Assembly (NCBI RefSeq): GCF_001269985.1
Contig: NZ_BBZB01000001.1
Coordinates: forward strand, 3,720,001 to 3,784,000
DNA from: Pseudoalteromonas sp. '520P1 No. 423'
GTDB taxonomy: Bacteria > Pseudomonadota > Gammaproteobacteria > Enterobacterales > Alteromonadaceae
Reading direction: 5' to 3'
Length of the DNA: 64,000 nt
Positions 38,376 through 48,537 of this stretch are shown one piece after another; position 1 is the stretch's first letter; each line of letters opens with the position of its first letter. A program made the translations under genes and the position numbers. Below the pieces are notes generated by a model that saw only the letters and a list, made by a program, of their open reading frames with translations, was not told the origin of the DNA and ran no database searches.

Positions 38376-40007
38376 ATGTTTTTTTTGAGGTATAACGTGT
38401 TTAAGCTGAATTCAAATAATCAAGTACAACTCGTTATCAATAATGAGTTCCCTTTCCCACCTAGTACAGATTATGTTTTAGAAGCCTTAAGCACATCTGC
38501 CTTTTGTGAATTTGAAGTGCATAAAAAAGATATTTTGCAATTTGTAAAAGATAAAAACCATAATACAACTTTAATTGTTGCAACAAAAAGAGATGCCCAA
38601 CTAACAATAGAGATATCAGAAGATAAAATGACGGCTCAAGGCACTTTAATCACCCCACAAGGTGGAAAAATGCTTGATTTAGAATCAGCAAAGGCACTGA
38701 TTGTTAAATCAGGCGTTTCAAGAGGGTATAAACAAGCCTATTTAGAGCAACTTTTACAACACCAACTGGAACAGCCTTCAGGTACTAAATTTATTGAACC
38801 GATAGCTAAAGGGCAGCAAGCAGAAGCAGGTCGAAACGCTAAGTTAGAAAAGAAAATAAAAACATTAGCTGAGCGGATAAATACCCCTAAAAAACTAGAA
38901 GACGGTCGTGTTGATATGCTTGATTTTGGCAAAGTAGCAAGGGTTACACCAGGTACTTTATTGATTGAAAAAATACTTGAAACCGCAGGTAAAGATGGCT
39001 TTACTGTATCAGGAGAAACACTCAAAGCAGTCCCCGGTAAAACAATTAAACTTGTGGCTGGTGAAGGCACAGAAATCAAAGAAAATAAACCAAATGAATT
39101 GATATCAGTGCTAGCAGGTGTGCCTATAGAGATTAAAAATGGCATGCGCGTAGATGATATTTATTCAGTAGAGAGTGTATCTGTTAAAACTGGACATATT
39201 GACTTTGATGGCAGTATTTTAATTACTCAAAATATTGAGCCAAATATGAAAGTCACAGCTAAAGGTGATATTACCGTATTAGGTACCGTTGAATCATCTA
39301 TATTAAATGCAACAGGTAATATCACTATTAAACAAGGTGTTATTGGTCATCAACTTGCTAATAAAGATGAATTAAGTTGCACTATTTCCTGTAAAGGCGA
39401 TTTAGAGATAAGCCATGCACAATATGCCTTACTACAAGCCAAAAATATTTATATTGAACGCCTTTCAAACCACTGTAATTTAAAGGCTAAAAATCAAATT
39501 CTAATAGGAGATAAAAACAAACCACTTGGTAAACTTATTGGCGGTAAAGTATTAGATGCACGCAAAATAAAAGTAGGTGAAATTGGCTGTGAATCTGGTG
39601 CAAAAATAGAGTTACATTTAATTCAAGATGCTTTTAAATTAAAAGAAAATACAGAAAAGTTGATTCATAAACAAATTGAAACTGAACAGCACTTAACTGA
39701 GTTACAAGAAGCGTTAGATAAAATAGAAAATTCAAAAGCTTCTGAGCAAAAAGAGGCACTATTTAATAAAATAACATCAACACACCACCACTGGGTTACT
39801 CAAGCAGAAAATATTCATGAAAAAACAACTTTATTTGAGGAGTATTTACATCAACTTTTAGAAGCTGCTGAATTAGATGTGAGCCAACAAGTTTATCCGG
39901 GAATAGAGCTTCATTTATTTGACAAGGTCCTACAAACTAAACGTTGTTATGGACCTTGTAAAATGAAATTACATGAAGGAAAAATAAAAATAGATTTTAA
40001 AACCTAA
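38376..40007 (+). CDS. FapA (DUF342) family protein
   Basis: 543 residues. The central part (about 150-420) carries the FapA/DUF342 pattern: DFGKVARVTPGTLLIE, GFTVSGETLKAVPGK, VKTGHIDFDGSI and the repeating beta-helix-like segments VTAKGDITVLGTVESS and GNITIKQGVIG. A coiled coil follows (about 430-520). In other bacteria DUF342 proteins are polar or flagellar-linked factors of unclear function; no flagellar gene is near. It is a single gene between ridA and the convergent asnA. The start may be the GTG at 38398 (VFKLNS) rather than the upstream ATG, which has no good ribosome site. Confidence 0.8.
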   Translation: MFFLRYNVFKLNSNNQVQLVINNEFPFPPSTDYVLEALSTSAFCEFEVHKKDILQFVKDKNHNTTLIVATKRDAQLTIEISEDKMTAQGTLITPQGGKMLDLESAKALIVKSGVSRGYKQAYLEQLLQHQLEQPSGTKFIEPIAKGQQAEAGRNAKLEKKIKTLAERINTPKKLEDGRVDMLDFGKVARVTPGTLLIEKILETAGKDGFTVSGETLKAVPGKTIKLVAGEGTEIKENKPNELISVLAGVPIEIKNGMRVDDIYSVESVSVKTGHIDFDGSILITQNIEPNMKVTAKGDITVLGTVESSILNATGNITIKQGVIGHQLANKDELSCTISCKGDLEISHAQYALLQAKNIYIERLSNHCNLKAKNQILIGDKNKPLGKLIGGKVLDARKIKVGEIGCESGAKIELHLIQDAFKLKENTEKLIHKQIETEQHLTELQEALDKIENSKASEQKEALFNKITSTHHHWVTQAENIHEKTTLFEEYLHQLLEAAELDVSQQVYPGIELHLFDKVLQTKRCYGPCKMKLHEGKIKIDFKT

Positions 40008-40039
40008 GCACCGACATCCATGTAGGCGCAGCAGGTTTA

Positions 40040-41035
40040 TTATAGTATTTCAGATACTTCTGATTTTAATTGCTCAGACCATACTCCAACCTGAACCTGA
40101 CCGATATGCTGTTTTTGTAATAACAACATAGCTAATCTTGATTGGCCTATGCCACCACCAATTGTTTGCGGTAACTTAGATTGTAATAACATTTTATGCC
40201 AATCTAATTCTAACCTAGCTGTATCACCCGTAATTTCAAGTTGCTTTTCTAATGCTTCAGGGCTAACACGGATACCCATAGATGAAATTTCAAATACATC
40301 TTTTAACACAGGGTTCCAAACTAAAATATCACCGTTTAAGCCTTCATATTTATCACAGGTAGCACTAGACCAATCATCATAATCTGGTGCACGCACATCA
40401 TGAATATCACCATGAGATAACTTACCACCTATGCCAATTAAAAATACTGCGCCAAACTCTTTTGCAGCTGCCCTTTCACGATCTTTTGCTGATAATTCAG
40501 GGTACTGTTCTACTAATTCTTGCGAATGAATAAAAGTAATTGATTCTGGTAAAAATGGTTTTAAATCATATAATTTATCAAGCTCTAATTCAGTTGCTTT
40601 AATAGCACTATAGAGCGTTGTTACCGTTGATTTTAAATAGTCTAAAGAACGCTCAGTTGATTCACAAATTACTTTTTCCCAGTCCCATTGGTCTACAAAC
40701 ACAGAGTGAATTGGACTTAACTTCTCTTCATCAGGTCTAAGGGCTTTCATATGAGTATAAATCCCCTCACCAATACTAAAGCCATACTCACCCAATGTTT
40801 TACGCTTCCATTTAGCTAAAGAATGAACAACTTCATATTCTTTTTCAGGTAAAGATTTCACTTTTACTTCAACCGCTTTTTCATGACCGCTTAAGTTATC
40901 CTGAATACCATCTCCAACTTGCGCTAAAATAGGCGCCTGCACTTCGATTAATCCTAGCTTTGATTCTAGTTGTGCTGAAAATAACTGTTTTGCTTTGCTG
41001 ATCTGTACTTGGCTTTTTATGTATTGGCTGCTCAT
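40040..41035 (-). CDS. asnA: Aspartate--ammonia ligase (asparagine synthetase A)
   Basis: 331 residues from the ATG at 41035 ([19 protein letters not shown]), matching the usual 330; an in-frame ATG four codons earlier is less likely. It makes asparagine from aspartate, ammonia and ATP. Visible conserved blocks are [54 protein letters not shown] and [14 protein letters not shown], the class II synthetase-like ATP site. It is divergent from asnC, its known activator, with 155 bases between. Confidence 0.96.
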   Translation of the reverse strand: MSSQYIKSQVQISKAKQLFSAQLESKLGLIEVQAPILAQVGDGIQDNLSGHEKAVEVKVKSLPEKEYEVVHSLAKWKRKTLGEYGFSIGEGIYTHMKALRPDEEKLSPIHSVFVDQWDWEKVICESTERSLDYLKSTVTTLYSAIKATELELDKLYDLKPFLPESITFIHSQELVEQYPELSAKDRERAAAKEFGAVFLIGIGGKLSHGDIHDVRAPDYDDWSSATCDKYEGLNGDILVWNPVLKDVFEISSMGIRVSPEALEKQLEITGDTARLELDWHKMLLQSKLPQTIGGGIGQSRLAMLLLQKQHIGQVQVGVWSEQLKSEVSEIL

Positions 41036-41190
41036 GATAATTCTCAATTAGTTTACGTTTCTTGTCTATTATCCTCACTCAAATCACAATATCATTCAAT
41101 ATCCCTTAACAAAAATAGCTTTACACTAATTTTATTGATAATAGAATAGCCTTTAAATTGAGAGATCAATAATTACTTGGGCAAAATACA

Positions 41191-41649
41191 ATGCAAAATT
41201 ATGAGATCGATAATCTAGATAAAAGCATTCTTGAGGCACTAACAGAAAATGCACGTATTCCTTATGCTGAATTGGCTAAAAAACTAGCAGTGAGTGCAGG
41301 TACAATTCATGTTCGTGTAGAGAAAATGAAAAATGCAGGGATCATAGAAGGTACTAAAGTATCAATTAATGCAAAAAACTTAGGATATGATGTTTGCTGT
41401 TTTGTTGGTATAAACCTTAAAAATGCCAAAGATTACCCTAATACAATAAAAAGACTAGAAGAATTTGAAGAAGTTGTTGAAGCTTATTATACAACCGGAA
41501 ACTACAGTATTTTTATTAAGTTAATGACACGTTCTATCGATCATTTACAATTTGTTTTAATCAATAAAATACAAACGATAGAAGAAATTCAATCAACAGA
41601 AACCTTAATATCATTACAAAACCCAATTAATCGTGATGTTTTACCTTAA
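41191..41649 (+). CDS. asnC: Lrp/AsnC family regulator AsnC
   Basis: 152 residues, the AsnC length. N-terminal helix-turn-helix (residues 8-50, IPYAELAKKLAVSAGTIHVRV) and C-terminal RAM ligand-binding domain (about 65-145). AsnC senses asparagine and activates asnA; the divergent asnA gene next door makes this assignment strong. The 155-base spacer should hold its binding sites, though no clean palindrome was picked out by eye. Confidence 0.92.
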   Translation: MQNYEIDNLDKSILEALTENARIPYAELAKKLAVSAGTIHVRVEKMKNAGIIEGTKVSINAKNLGYDVCCFVGINLKNAKDYPNTIKRLEEFEEVVEAYYTTGNYSIFIKLMTRSIDHLQFVLINKIQTIEEIQSTETLISLQNPINRDVLP

Positions 41650-41696
41650 GCCAACAAAACATTATAATCTCATCCGTTTTTCAATTATGAGTATTA

Positions 41697-42401
41697 ATGA
41701 GTCAACGCATGCCAAACAATCGCTACAAAAGAATCAAAAGCGTTTTAGATAAAAGACAAACTGATTTAACAGTATGTTTAGATGAAGTACACAAACATCA
41801 TAATCTATCTGCGATTGTACGCACGGCAGATGCAGTGGGAATTCATGACGTTCATGCTGTATGGCCAGAAAACCAAAAGCGTGTTACAGGCAATACCTCA
41901 GGTGGTAGTAAAAATTGGGTTGAAACTCATATGCATATAACTGTTGAAGATGCTATTTCTGATATTCGAGAGCGTACTCCTGGTATTCAGCTTTTAGCGA
42001 CCAACTTGTCGGATACAGCAGTTGATTTTAGAGAAATTGATTACACAAAACCTACAGCCATTATTGTTGGTCAAGAACAAACAGGGATTTCAGATACCGC
42101 ACTTGCTTTAGCCGACCAACATATTGTCATTCCAATGGAAGGCATGGTTCAGTCTCTTAATGTTTCTGTGGCGACGGCTTTAATTTTATTTGAAGCGCAA
42201 AGGCAAAGAAAAATAGCAAACATGTATGATAATTCTGACTTATGTAAAAATATTAGACATAAGTTATTGTTTGAAGGTTGTCATCCTGTTGTTGCTAAAC
42301 AATGTAAGTTAAAAGGATTAGATTACCCTGCCATTGATGATGAAGGCGAAATTATCGCAACTGAAGCTTTTTGGAATACCCTAAGATACAAGGCGAGCTA
42401 A
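41697..42401 (+). CDS. trmH: tRNA (guanosine(18)-2'-O)-methyltransferase
   Basis: 234 residues, SPOUT-class methyltransferase. Conserved segments are HHNLSAIVRTADAVGIHDVHAVWP near 34-57, IIVGQEQTGISDTAL and the knot IPMEGMVQSLNVSVATALIL. It methylates the 2'-OH of G18 in tRNA. It lies before recG, as in the E. coli spoT-trmH-recG series; here ridA, the FapA-type gene and asnA/asnC have been placed between spoT and trmH. A hairpin follows. Confidence 0.94.
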   Translation: MSQRMPNNRYKRIKSVLDKRQTDLTVCLDEVHKHHNLSAIVRTADAVGIHDVHAVWPENQKRVTGNTSGGSKNWVETHMHITVEDAISDIRERTPGIQLLATNLSDTAVDFREIDYTKPTAIIVGQEQTGISDTALALADQHIVIPMEGMVQSLNVSVATALILFEAQRQRKIANMYDNSDLCKNIRHKLLFEGCHPVVAKQCKLKGLDYPAIDDEGEIIATEAFWNTLRYKAS

Positions 42402-42416
42402 GTTAAAATAAAAGAA

Positions 42417-42441
42417 CCTAATGGCATTTTTGTCATTAGGC
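42417..42441 (+). terminator. Possible terminator after trmH
   Basis: CCTAATGGC ATTTTT GTCATTAGG forms a stem with one mismatch, 15 bases after the trmH stop. Only short T-rich sequence follows, so read-through to recG is possible. Confidence 0.5.
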
Positions 42442-42541
42442 TGAATTCATATTTCCTTTTCAATCACATATCCCTAGCGAATAAGTTTAAATTCTGGCAA
42501 CATTTCATATTATCACTTTGATTAATCTAATTGAGCAATAA

Positions 42542-44653
42542 ATGAGTCAACTTCCTAATTTAAGCCAATACTCTATTACAAAGCTTAAAGGTGTTGGCCC
42601 AAAAATGGCCGAGCGATTATATAAATTACATATTCATACAGTCCAAGATATGCTTTTTCATTTGCCTATGCGATATGAAGATAGAACAAAAATCGTGCCT
42701 ATCTATGAATTACAAGTTCACTCCCATGTGAGTATTCAAGCAACAATAGAAACAAGCCAAGTTACCTTTGGCAAAAGGCGCATGTTTGTTGTTAATGTTA
42801 ATGATGGTACAGGCAGAATATCACTTAGATTTTTCAATTTTACTGCCGCGCAAACTAAAAGTTTAGCACAAGGTAAAACAATTCGATGTTTTGGTGAAGT
42901 GCGTCGTGGTCATAGTGGTTTTGAAATGGCTCATCCTGAATATAAACTTGTGCAAATGAATGACGGCTATCCACAGCAGGAAAGCGAGCAAGAAACGCTA
43001 ACACCCGTTTATCATACTACTGAAGGTTTAAAACAGCTTAGTATCCGTAACTTGAGCGATCAAGCAGTCTCCTTATTACATAAGTATGATATTGAAGAAT
43101 TATTGCCCATAGAACATCAAACCCATGGTTTAAGTTTAAAACAAGCTTTGCTTACATTGCACCGCCCTTGTGCCGATACTAATCAAACTTTATTAGAGTT
43201 AGGTACCCATCCAGCGCAGCAACGCTTAGTAATGGAAGAGCTATTAGCGCAAAACCTCAGCTTATTAAAATTACGACAAAAAGGCCAAGATCATCAAGCG
43301 ATCAATTTACCGCCCACTAACCCATTAGAATCACAATTTTTATCTAGCTTGCCTTTTTCGCCCACTCAAGCACAGCAAAGAGTGGTAGCTGAAATTAAAA
43401 ATGATTTAACACAAAGCTACCCTATGATGCGCTTAGTACAAGGCGATGTTGGTTCAGGAAAAACCTTAGTCGCAGCGCTGAGTGCGCTTTGTGCTATTTC
43501 TCAAGGGTATCAAGTTGCATTAATGGCGCCGACTGAAATTTTAGCTGAACAACATGCCACCAACTTTAGAAACTGGTTTGAACAACTCGATATCAAAGTT
43601 GCTTGGCTTGCAGGTAAAACCAAAGGAAAACTCAGAGAAACCACATTAGAGTCTATCGCATCAGGTGATGCTCAAATGATTGTTGGTACTCATGCATTAT
43701 TTCAAAATCAGGTTATTTTTAATAATTTGGCATTAATCATAATTGATGAACAACATAGATTTGGCGTACACCAAAGATTAGAGTTAAGAGAAAAAGGTAA
43801 ATTTGAAATTGATGAAAACACAGTTTGTTACCCTCATCAATTAGTAATGACCGCAACACCTATCCCAAGAACATTAGCTATGACAGCTTATGCAGATCTA
43901 GAAACCTCAATTATAGATGAACTTCCTCCTGGTAGAACACCTATCACAACCGTTGCTTTACCTGATACCAGACGAGATGAAATTATTGGTCGAGTAGAGA
44001 AAGCCTGTAAAGAGCAAAATAGACAAGTTTATTGGGTGTGTACCTTAATAGAAGAATCTGAAGCACTGCAATGTCAAGCTGCAGAAGATGCCGCAGTTCA
44101 CTTACAATCATGCTTGCCAGATCTTAAAATTGCATTAGTGCATGGCAGAATGAAAGCAGCTGAAAAACAAGAAGTGATGCAGCAGTTTAAAAATGGGGAA
44201 TTTCAAGTTTTAGTTGCTACAACTGTCATTGAAGTGGGTGTTGATGTGCCAAATGCAAGTCTCATTATAATTGAAAACCCTGAGCGACTTGGCTTAGCAC
44301 AATTACATCAATTACGTGGCCGTGTCGGTCGAGGACATATCGCATCACATTGTGTATTGCTTTACCATAGTCCTTTATCTAAAACTGCACAAAAGCGCTT
44401 AGGTGTTTTAAGAGACAGCTCAGATGGTTTTGTTATCGCTCAAAAAGACTTAGAAATTAGAGGCCCAGGCGAAGTACTTGGCACCAAACAAACAGGCTTA
44501 GCAGAATTTAAAATTGCAGATTTAGTACGTGATGCTTATTTAGTACAACAAGTTCGCCCAATTGCACTTAATATGCTTAATCAATACCCAGAACCGAGCA
44601 ATAAGCTTATTAAACGTTGGTTACCTGAACGAGAGCAATACGCACAAGCTTAA
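42542..44653 (+). CDS. recG: ATP-dependent DNA helicase RecG
   Basis: 703 residues. N-terminal wedge (OB-fold) domain with KGVGPKMAERLYKL and TGRISLRFFNF, then helicase motifs: Walker A GDVGSGKT near residue 300, motif II DEQHRFG near 402, motif III MTATPIPRT, and motif VI QLRGRVGRG near 596. RecG reverses stalled replication forks and processes R-loops and Holliday junctions. It is convergent with thiI and separated by a symmetric terminator. Confidence 0.96.
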   Translation: MSQLPNLSQYSITKLKGVGPKMAERLYKLHIHTVQDMLFHLPMRYEDRTKIVPIYELQVHSHVSIQATIETSQVTFGKRRMFVVNVNDGTGRISLRFFNFTAAQTKSLAQGKTIRCFGEVRRGHSGFEMAHPEYKLVQMNDGYPQQESEQETLTPVYHTTEGLKQLSIRNLSDQAVSLLHKYDIEELLPIEHQTHGLSLKQALLTLHRPCADTNQTLLELGTHPAQQRLVMEELLAQNLSLLKLRQKGQDHQAINLPPTNPLESQFLSSLPFSPTQAQQRVVAEIKNDLTQSYPMMRLVQGDVGSGKTLVAALSALCAISQGYQVALMAPTEILAEQHATNFRNWFEQLDIKVAWLAGKTKGKLRETTLESIASGDAQMIVGTHALFQNQVIFNNLALIIIDEQHRFGVHQRLELREKGKFEIDENTVCYPHQLVMTATPIPRTLAMTAYADLETSIIDELPPGRTPITTVALPDTRRDEIIGRVEKACKEQNRQVYWVCTLIEESEALQCQAAEDAAVHLQSCLPDLKIALVHGRMKAAEKQEVMQQFKNGEFQVLVATTVIEVGVDVPNASLIIIENPERLGLAQLHQLRGRVGRGHIASHCVLLYHSPLSKTAQKRLGVLRDSSDGFVIAQKDLEIRGPGEVLGTKQTGLAEFKIADLVRDAYLVQQVRPIALNMLNQYPEPSNKLIKRWLPEREQYAQA

Positions 44654-44665
44654 AGTAGGAGTGTC

Positions 44666-44700
44666 TTTAGGCCCGAATTACTTTAACATTCAGGCCTAAA
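44666..44700. terminator. Bidirectional terminator recG/thiI
   Basis: TTTAGGCCCGAAT and ATTCAGGCCTAAA pair around a short loop, with A/T-rich flanks, just between the two convergent genes. It serves both. Confidence 0.82.
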
Positions 44701-44708
44701 AATACTGG

Positions 44709-46166
44709 CTAAGGTCTATAAACCTTAACAGTTTTATATCCTTGATCATGTAAAATAAGCGCCTGTAGTTGACTCATCACACCTTTATCACAGTATAAGT
44801 AATACTCTTTATCTTGTGGTAAATCAGCAAACTTAGTCCCTAAGCGGAAAAAAGGTAAATGAATAACTTCATGATCTTCAACTTCTAGAGGATTATTATC
44901 TTCTTCTTCAGGAGAGCGAATATCAACTACCACTGCATCTTTTGGTAAGTCAGACACAGATTCAGCATCTTTTACTTCTTCTTTCGCTTCTTTAGCTATA
45001 TCACGTATATCCATAACACGTGCGTTTTCGATAACTGTGTCTAATACATCAAAGTCGAACTTTTCTTCTTCAGCTAAAATCTTACCAATTTTAGCTTTAA
45101 CCGTTGGCTTTTTAGAGATCACACCACAGTATTCAGGCATTACTTCTGCCATATCAGCCGTACCTATGGCACGTGCGATATCGATAATTTCTTGTTTATC
45201 GTGTTGAATAAGAGGACGTAAGATTAATGTATCGGTTACTCTGTCAATAATGCTTAAATTCGCAAGTGTTTGACTCGAAACTTGGCCTAAGCTTTCACCT
45301 GTTACAATCGCATCGATACCCATTTTCTCCGCAACAGCTGAGCCTGCACGCATCATCATACGTTTTAAAATAACACCCATTTGGCTGTTTTCTACATTTT
45401 CTAAAATCTCAGCAACAACAGGATCAAAATCTACAGATACAAATTTAACTTTATGAGTAGAGCTAAATTTATTCCATAAGTAATAACTGGCTTGTTTAAC
45501 ACCAATCTCGTGTGCTGCACCGCCTAAGTTAAAAAATAAATAATGTGTACGAGCCCCTTTACGTATCATTTGATACGTCGCAACACCAGAATCAAAACCA
45601 CCGGATACCAGAGATAACACACTTTCTTGGCTAGGAAGCGGAAATCCTGCAACACCTGTATGTGTTTCTTTTACGATGTAAGCTAAATCTTGTTTAATTT
45701 CTATTTTGACTGTTACTTCAGGTTTAGAAAGTTGAACACGTGCACCTTCAACATTTTGATTTAAACCACCGCCGACATAGCGCTCTACTTCACCTGAACT
45801 AAAGTCATGTTTACCTACGCGCTTACAGCGAACACAAAATGATTTGCCAGCAATCACATCACGATTTAATTCTAAAGCAGCTTGATATATATCATCTATG
45901 GTTTCAAAAGGTGTTTCAGCAACTTCAATAAATTGCATAATACCTGGAATACTTTTTAAGATATCAATTAACGCTAAACGAGAATCTTCATCATCTTTTT
46001 CAGATACTAATACTAAGTTATCCCAGTTATTAAGTACCTTTACACCTTCATCAAAACGCTGGCCAAGAATTCGGATATTATTCTCTAAAAGCTTAGTAAA
46101 ACGTTTTCTGACAGAACGACTTTTAATCGCAATTTCAGGGTGTAATTTGATGATAAATTTAATCAT
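44709..46166 (-). CDS. thiI: tRNA 4-thiouridine synthase / thiamine sulfurtransferase ThiI
   Basis: 485 residues from the ATG at 46166 (MIKFIIKLHPEIAIKSRSVR); the ATG seven codons earlier is less likely because homologues begin at this point. The THUMP domain (about 60-165) is followed by the PP-loop SGGFDSGVATYQM near 192 and a C-terminal rhodanese domain with the active Cys in YLYCDKGVMS. It moves sulfur from IscS to U8 of tRNA and takes part in thiazole synthesis. The rhodanese domain marks the enterobacterial form able to do both tasks. Confidence 0.95.
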   Translation of the reverse strand: MIKFIIKLHPEIAIKSRSVRKRFTKLLENNIRILGQRFDEGVKVLNNWDNLVLVSEKDDEDSRLALIDILKSIPGIMQFIEVAETPFETIDDIYQAALELNRDVIAGKSFCVRCKRVGKHDFSSGEVERYVGGGLNQNVEGARVQLSKPEVTVKIEIKQDLAYIVKETHTGVAGFPLPSQESVLSLVSGGFDSGVATYQMIRKGARTHYLFFNLGGAAHEIGVKQASYYLWNKFSSTHKVKFVSVDFDPVVAEILENVENSQMGVILKRMMMRAGSAVAEKMGIDAIVTGESLGQVSSQTLANLSIIDRVTDTLILRPLIQHDKQEIIDIARAIGTADMAEVMPEYCGVISKKPTVKAKIGKILAEEEKFDFDVLDTVIENARVMDIRDIAKEAKEEVKDAESVSDLPKDAVVVDIRSPEEEDNNPLEVEDHEVIHLPFFRLGTKFADLPQDKEYYLYCDKGVMSQLQALILHDQGYKTVKVYRP

Positions 46167-46359
46167 GAGCGTCTCAAAATGTAACATAAGTAACAGGCGC
46201 GAGATTATAGCAAATCACACCCTAAAGCCCAATAAAACTTCTAATGCCATTTCAGATAATTAACCGCTCACTTAATTATCTGAATTGATATAAGCTTAAT
46301 ATTTATTCTAACGCAGCTAAAGCACCGTCTAAGTTTGGTTGTTATAATTCCATAAAACA

Positions 46360-46386
46360 AAAAAGGCTTCCATTGGAAGCCTTTTC
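46360..46386 (-). terminator. Terminator after the Pit transporter gene
   Basis: AAAAGGCTTCC ATT GGAAGCCTTTT is a strong symmetric stem with A and T runs, about 47 bases past the pit stop on the minus strand. Confidence 0.87.
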
Positions 46387-46432
46387 TATTTAATAAACCA
46401 CGTAGTGGTCATAATAAATCTACGCAGTAAAT

Positions 46433-47701
46433 TTATATGCCAAATGCAGTTCTTAAAATAAAGAATATACCGATAGCTAAGAATGCACCTATTGGTAATG
46501 TAATAACCCAAGAAACTACGATATTACGAATAACACCTAAGTTTAATGCGCCAATACCACGGGCCATACCTACACCTAACACAGCACCCACTAAAGTTTG
46601 TGTTGTAGAGATTGGCATACCAGTACCTGATGCAATAACAACAGTTGATGCAGCGGCTAATTCAGCAGCAAAACCACGGCTAGGTGTTAAATGTGTAATA
46701 CCTTCGCCTATTGTTTTCATTACATTTTTACCAAGTGTTGCTAAACCTACCACAATACCAATTCCACCTAGTGGTAAAATCCACCAAACAAGAGCGGTTT
46801 TCTTAACGATTTCACCGTTATTTTCAACAATACCAACAACAGCAGCTAATGGACCAATTGCGTTAGCAACATCATTAGAACCATGAGCAAATGCCATACA
46901 TGCAGCAGTCAGTATCATTAAAACGCCAAATACTTTTTCCACATTGTTAAATTGCATTTCTTTATCAGCTTTAGGGTCATACTTTAAACGCTGAATAACA
47001 ATCTTACCAATGATTGCAACAATTACTGCGATTGCGATTGAAAGTAAATAACCTTCAACAGCGCCCATATTTATACCAATATGCTTTAAGCCTTTTTTGA
47101 TTGTCACTAAAGACATAACAAAACCAGCTAACCCCATATAAATAGGCACAAAACGTTTTGCATTCTTTAAAGGTTCAGCAGTATCAAATATCAGCCTTTG
47201 CGAACTCATAAATATAAAGTAAGCAATAATACCTGATAATAATGGCGTAATAATCCAACTACCAACGATACCACCAACTTTGCTCCAAGTTACCGCATCA
47301 GTACCAACTGCAACTAAGGCAAAACCAATAATCGCACCAATAATTGAGTGAGTAGTAGATACAGGCCAACCTAAAGCCGATGCAATCAATAGCCAAGCAC
47401 CAGCAGCAAATAAGGCTGAAATCATACCTAATACAAATACATCAGGAGTCGCGGTAAAGTATGATGCATCAATAATACCTTTGCGTATTGTTGAAGTTAC
47501 TTCGCCGCCGGCTAAATATGCACCTGCAAATTCGAAAATCATTGCAATAATAATTGCTTGCTTAATTGTTAGTGCTTTTGAACCAACAGATGTACCCATC
47601 GCATTGGCAACATCATTTGCACCAATACCATAAGCCATAAAAAAACCAACTGCCGCAGCAATTAGCACCAACATAGTGCCATAGGATGCTATAAAATCCA
47701 T
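46433..47701 (-). CDS. pitA: Low-affinity inorganic phosphate transporter (Pit)
   Basis: 422 residues with about ten membrane helices. The two PiT-family signature repeats are clear: GANDVANAMGTSVGSKALT (residues 27-45) and GSNDVANAIGPLAAVV (about 279-294). It imports metal-phosphate with protons or sodium across the inner membrane. It is 36 bases after the DUF47 gene in the same direction, a pair found widely, where the DUF47 protein is thought to aid or control the transporter. Close to the pst operon, so both phosphate systems are grouped. Confidence 0.92.
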   Translation of the reverse strand: MDFIASYGTMLVLIAAAVGFFMAYGIGANDVANAMGTSVGSKALTIKQAIIIAMIFEFAGAYLAGGEVTSTIRKGIIDASYFTATPDVFVLGMISALFAAGAWLLIASALGWPVSTTHSIIGAIIGFALVAVGTDAVTWSKVGGIVGSWIITPLLSGIIAYFIFMSSQRLIFDTAEPLKNAKRFVPIYMGLAGFVMSLVTIKKGLKHIGINMGAVEGYLLSIAIAVIVAIIGKIVIQRLKYDPKADKEMQFNNVEKVFGVLMILTAACMAFAHGSNDVANAIGPLAAVVGIVENNGEIVKKTALVWWILPLGGIGIVVGLATLGKNVMKTIGEGITHLTPSRGFAAELAAASTVVIASGTGMPISTTQTLVGAVLGVGMARGIGALNLGVIRNIVVSWVITLPIGAFLAIGIFFILRTAFGI

Positions 47702-47737
47702 ACGAGTACCTTTTTCGCTTTAATTTTTATTAAATAA

Positions 47738-48415
47738 CTAACGAGCTAACATTAACTCAAGACGAGAGCCTACACGCTCTGCAATATCTGCTAAATCACC
47801 AACCCATTCAATGATCTTATATAAGAACATTGCATCAATCGGATTCATTTCGCTTTCAATTTCACGTAACTGTCTACGTAACTTGATTTGCATATCGTCA
47901 GTATCTTGCTCAATGGCATCCAATTCCACTAACATGTTTTCTACTAAAGTGACTTCACGACCTCTGAAGCCTGTCTCTAATAGTTCATCTAATTCATTTA
48001 TTGCTTTAGATGCTTGTTTAGTCGCATCTATACAACGAGATAGATATGTCATGAAATCAGCTTGAATTTCACTCGGTATATCCATCTCACGACCAATTAC
48101 TCGGCCAGCAATATCTTTCGCTTTATTAGCTATTTTATCTTGTTGCGTGATCAACTCTAATAAATCAGTACGCTCAACAGGTAAAAATAACCCTCTTGGT
48201 AACTGAATTCTGATATCTCGCTTCATTACATCCGCTTGACGTTCTAGCGTTCTGATCTGTAAACGAACTTGTTCAGCTTGTTGCCATTCTTTCTTGAACA
48301 CATGTTGGAAAAAATCCATCAATGTAGCACTTGCTTCATGAACTTTTATTATGTGTTCTTCTATTGGTTTGATCGGAGACTTTGCAAAGACCCCAAAAAA
48401 CGCATTTCCAGACAT
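47738..48415 (-). CDS. DUF47 (PhoU-like, TIGR00153) Pit accessory protein
   Basis: 225 residues, all-helical, PhoU-like. Typical segments are GVFAKSPIKPIEEHI at the start, RQADVMKRDIRIQLPRGLFLP and FLYKIIEWVGDLADIAERVG at the end, with acidic residues that bind metal in this fold. It precedes the Pit transporter by 36 bases, the standard operon. Its task is regulation or support of Pit; the mechanism is not settled. Confidence 0.9.
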   Translation of the reverse strand: MSGNAFFGVFAKSPIKPIEEHIIKVHEASATLMDFFQHVFKKEWQQAEQVRLQIRTLERQADVMKRDIRIQLPRGLFLPVERTDLLELITQQDKIANKAKDIAGRVIGREMDIPSEIQADFMTYLSRCIDATKQASKAINELDELLETGFRGREVTLVENMLVELDAIEQDTDDMQIKLRRQLREIESEMNPIDAMFLYKIIEWVGDLADIAERVGSRLELMLAR

Positions 48416-48537
48416 GATTTACCCTTCATTTCTTATTTGCAGCGCGGATTTTACAGTATAAATGTCGATTGTGAATCGATTTTTACCACCTACAATCCAT
48501 TAAATTTAAAATTGACTACTTTTGTTTTTAAAGCTGA

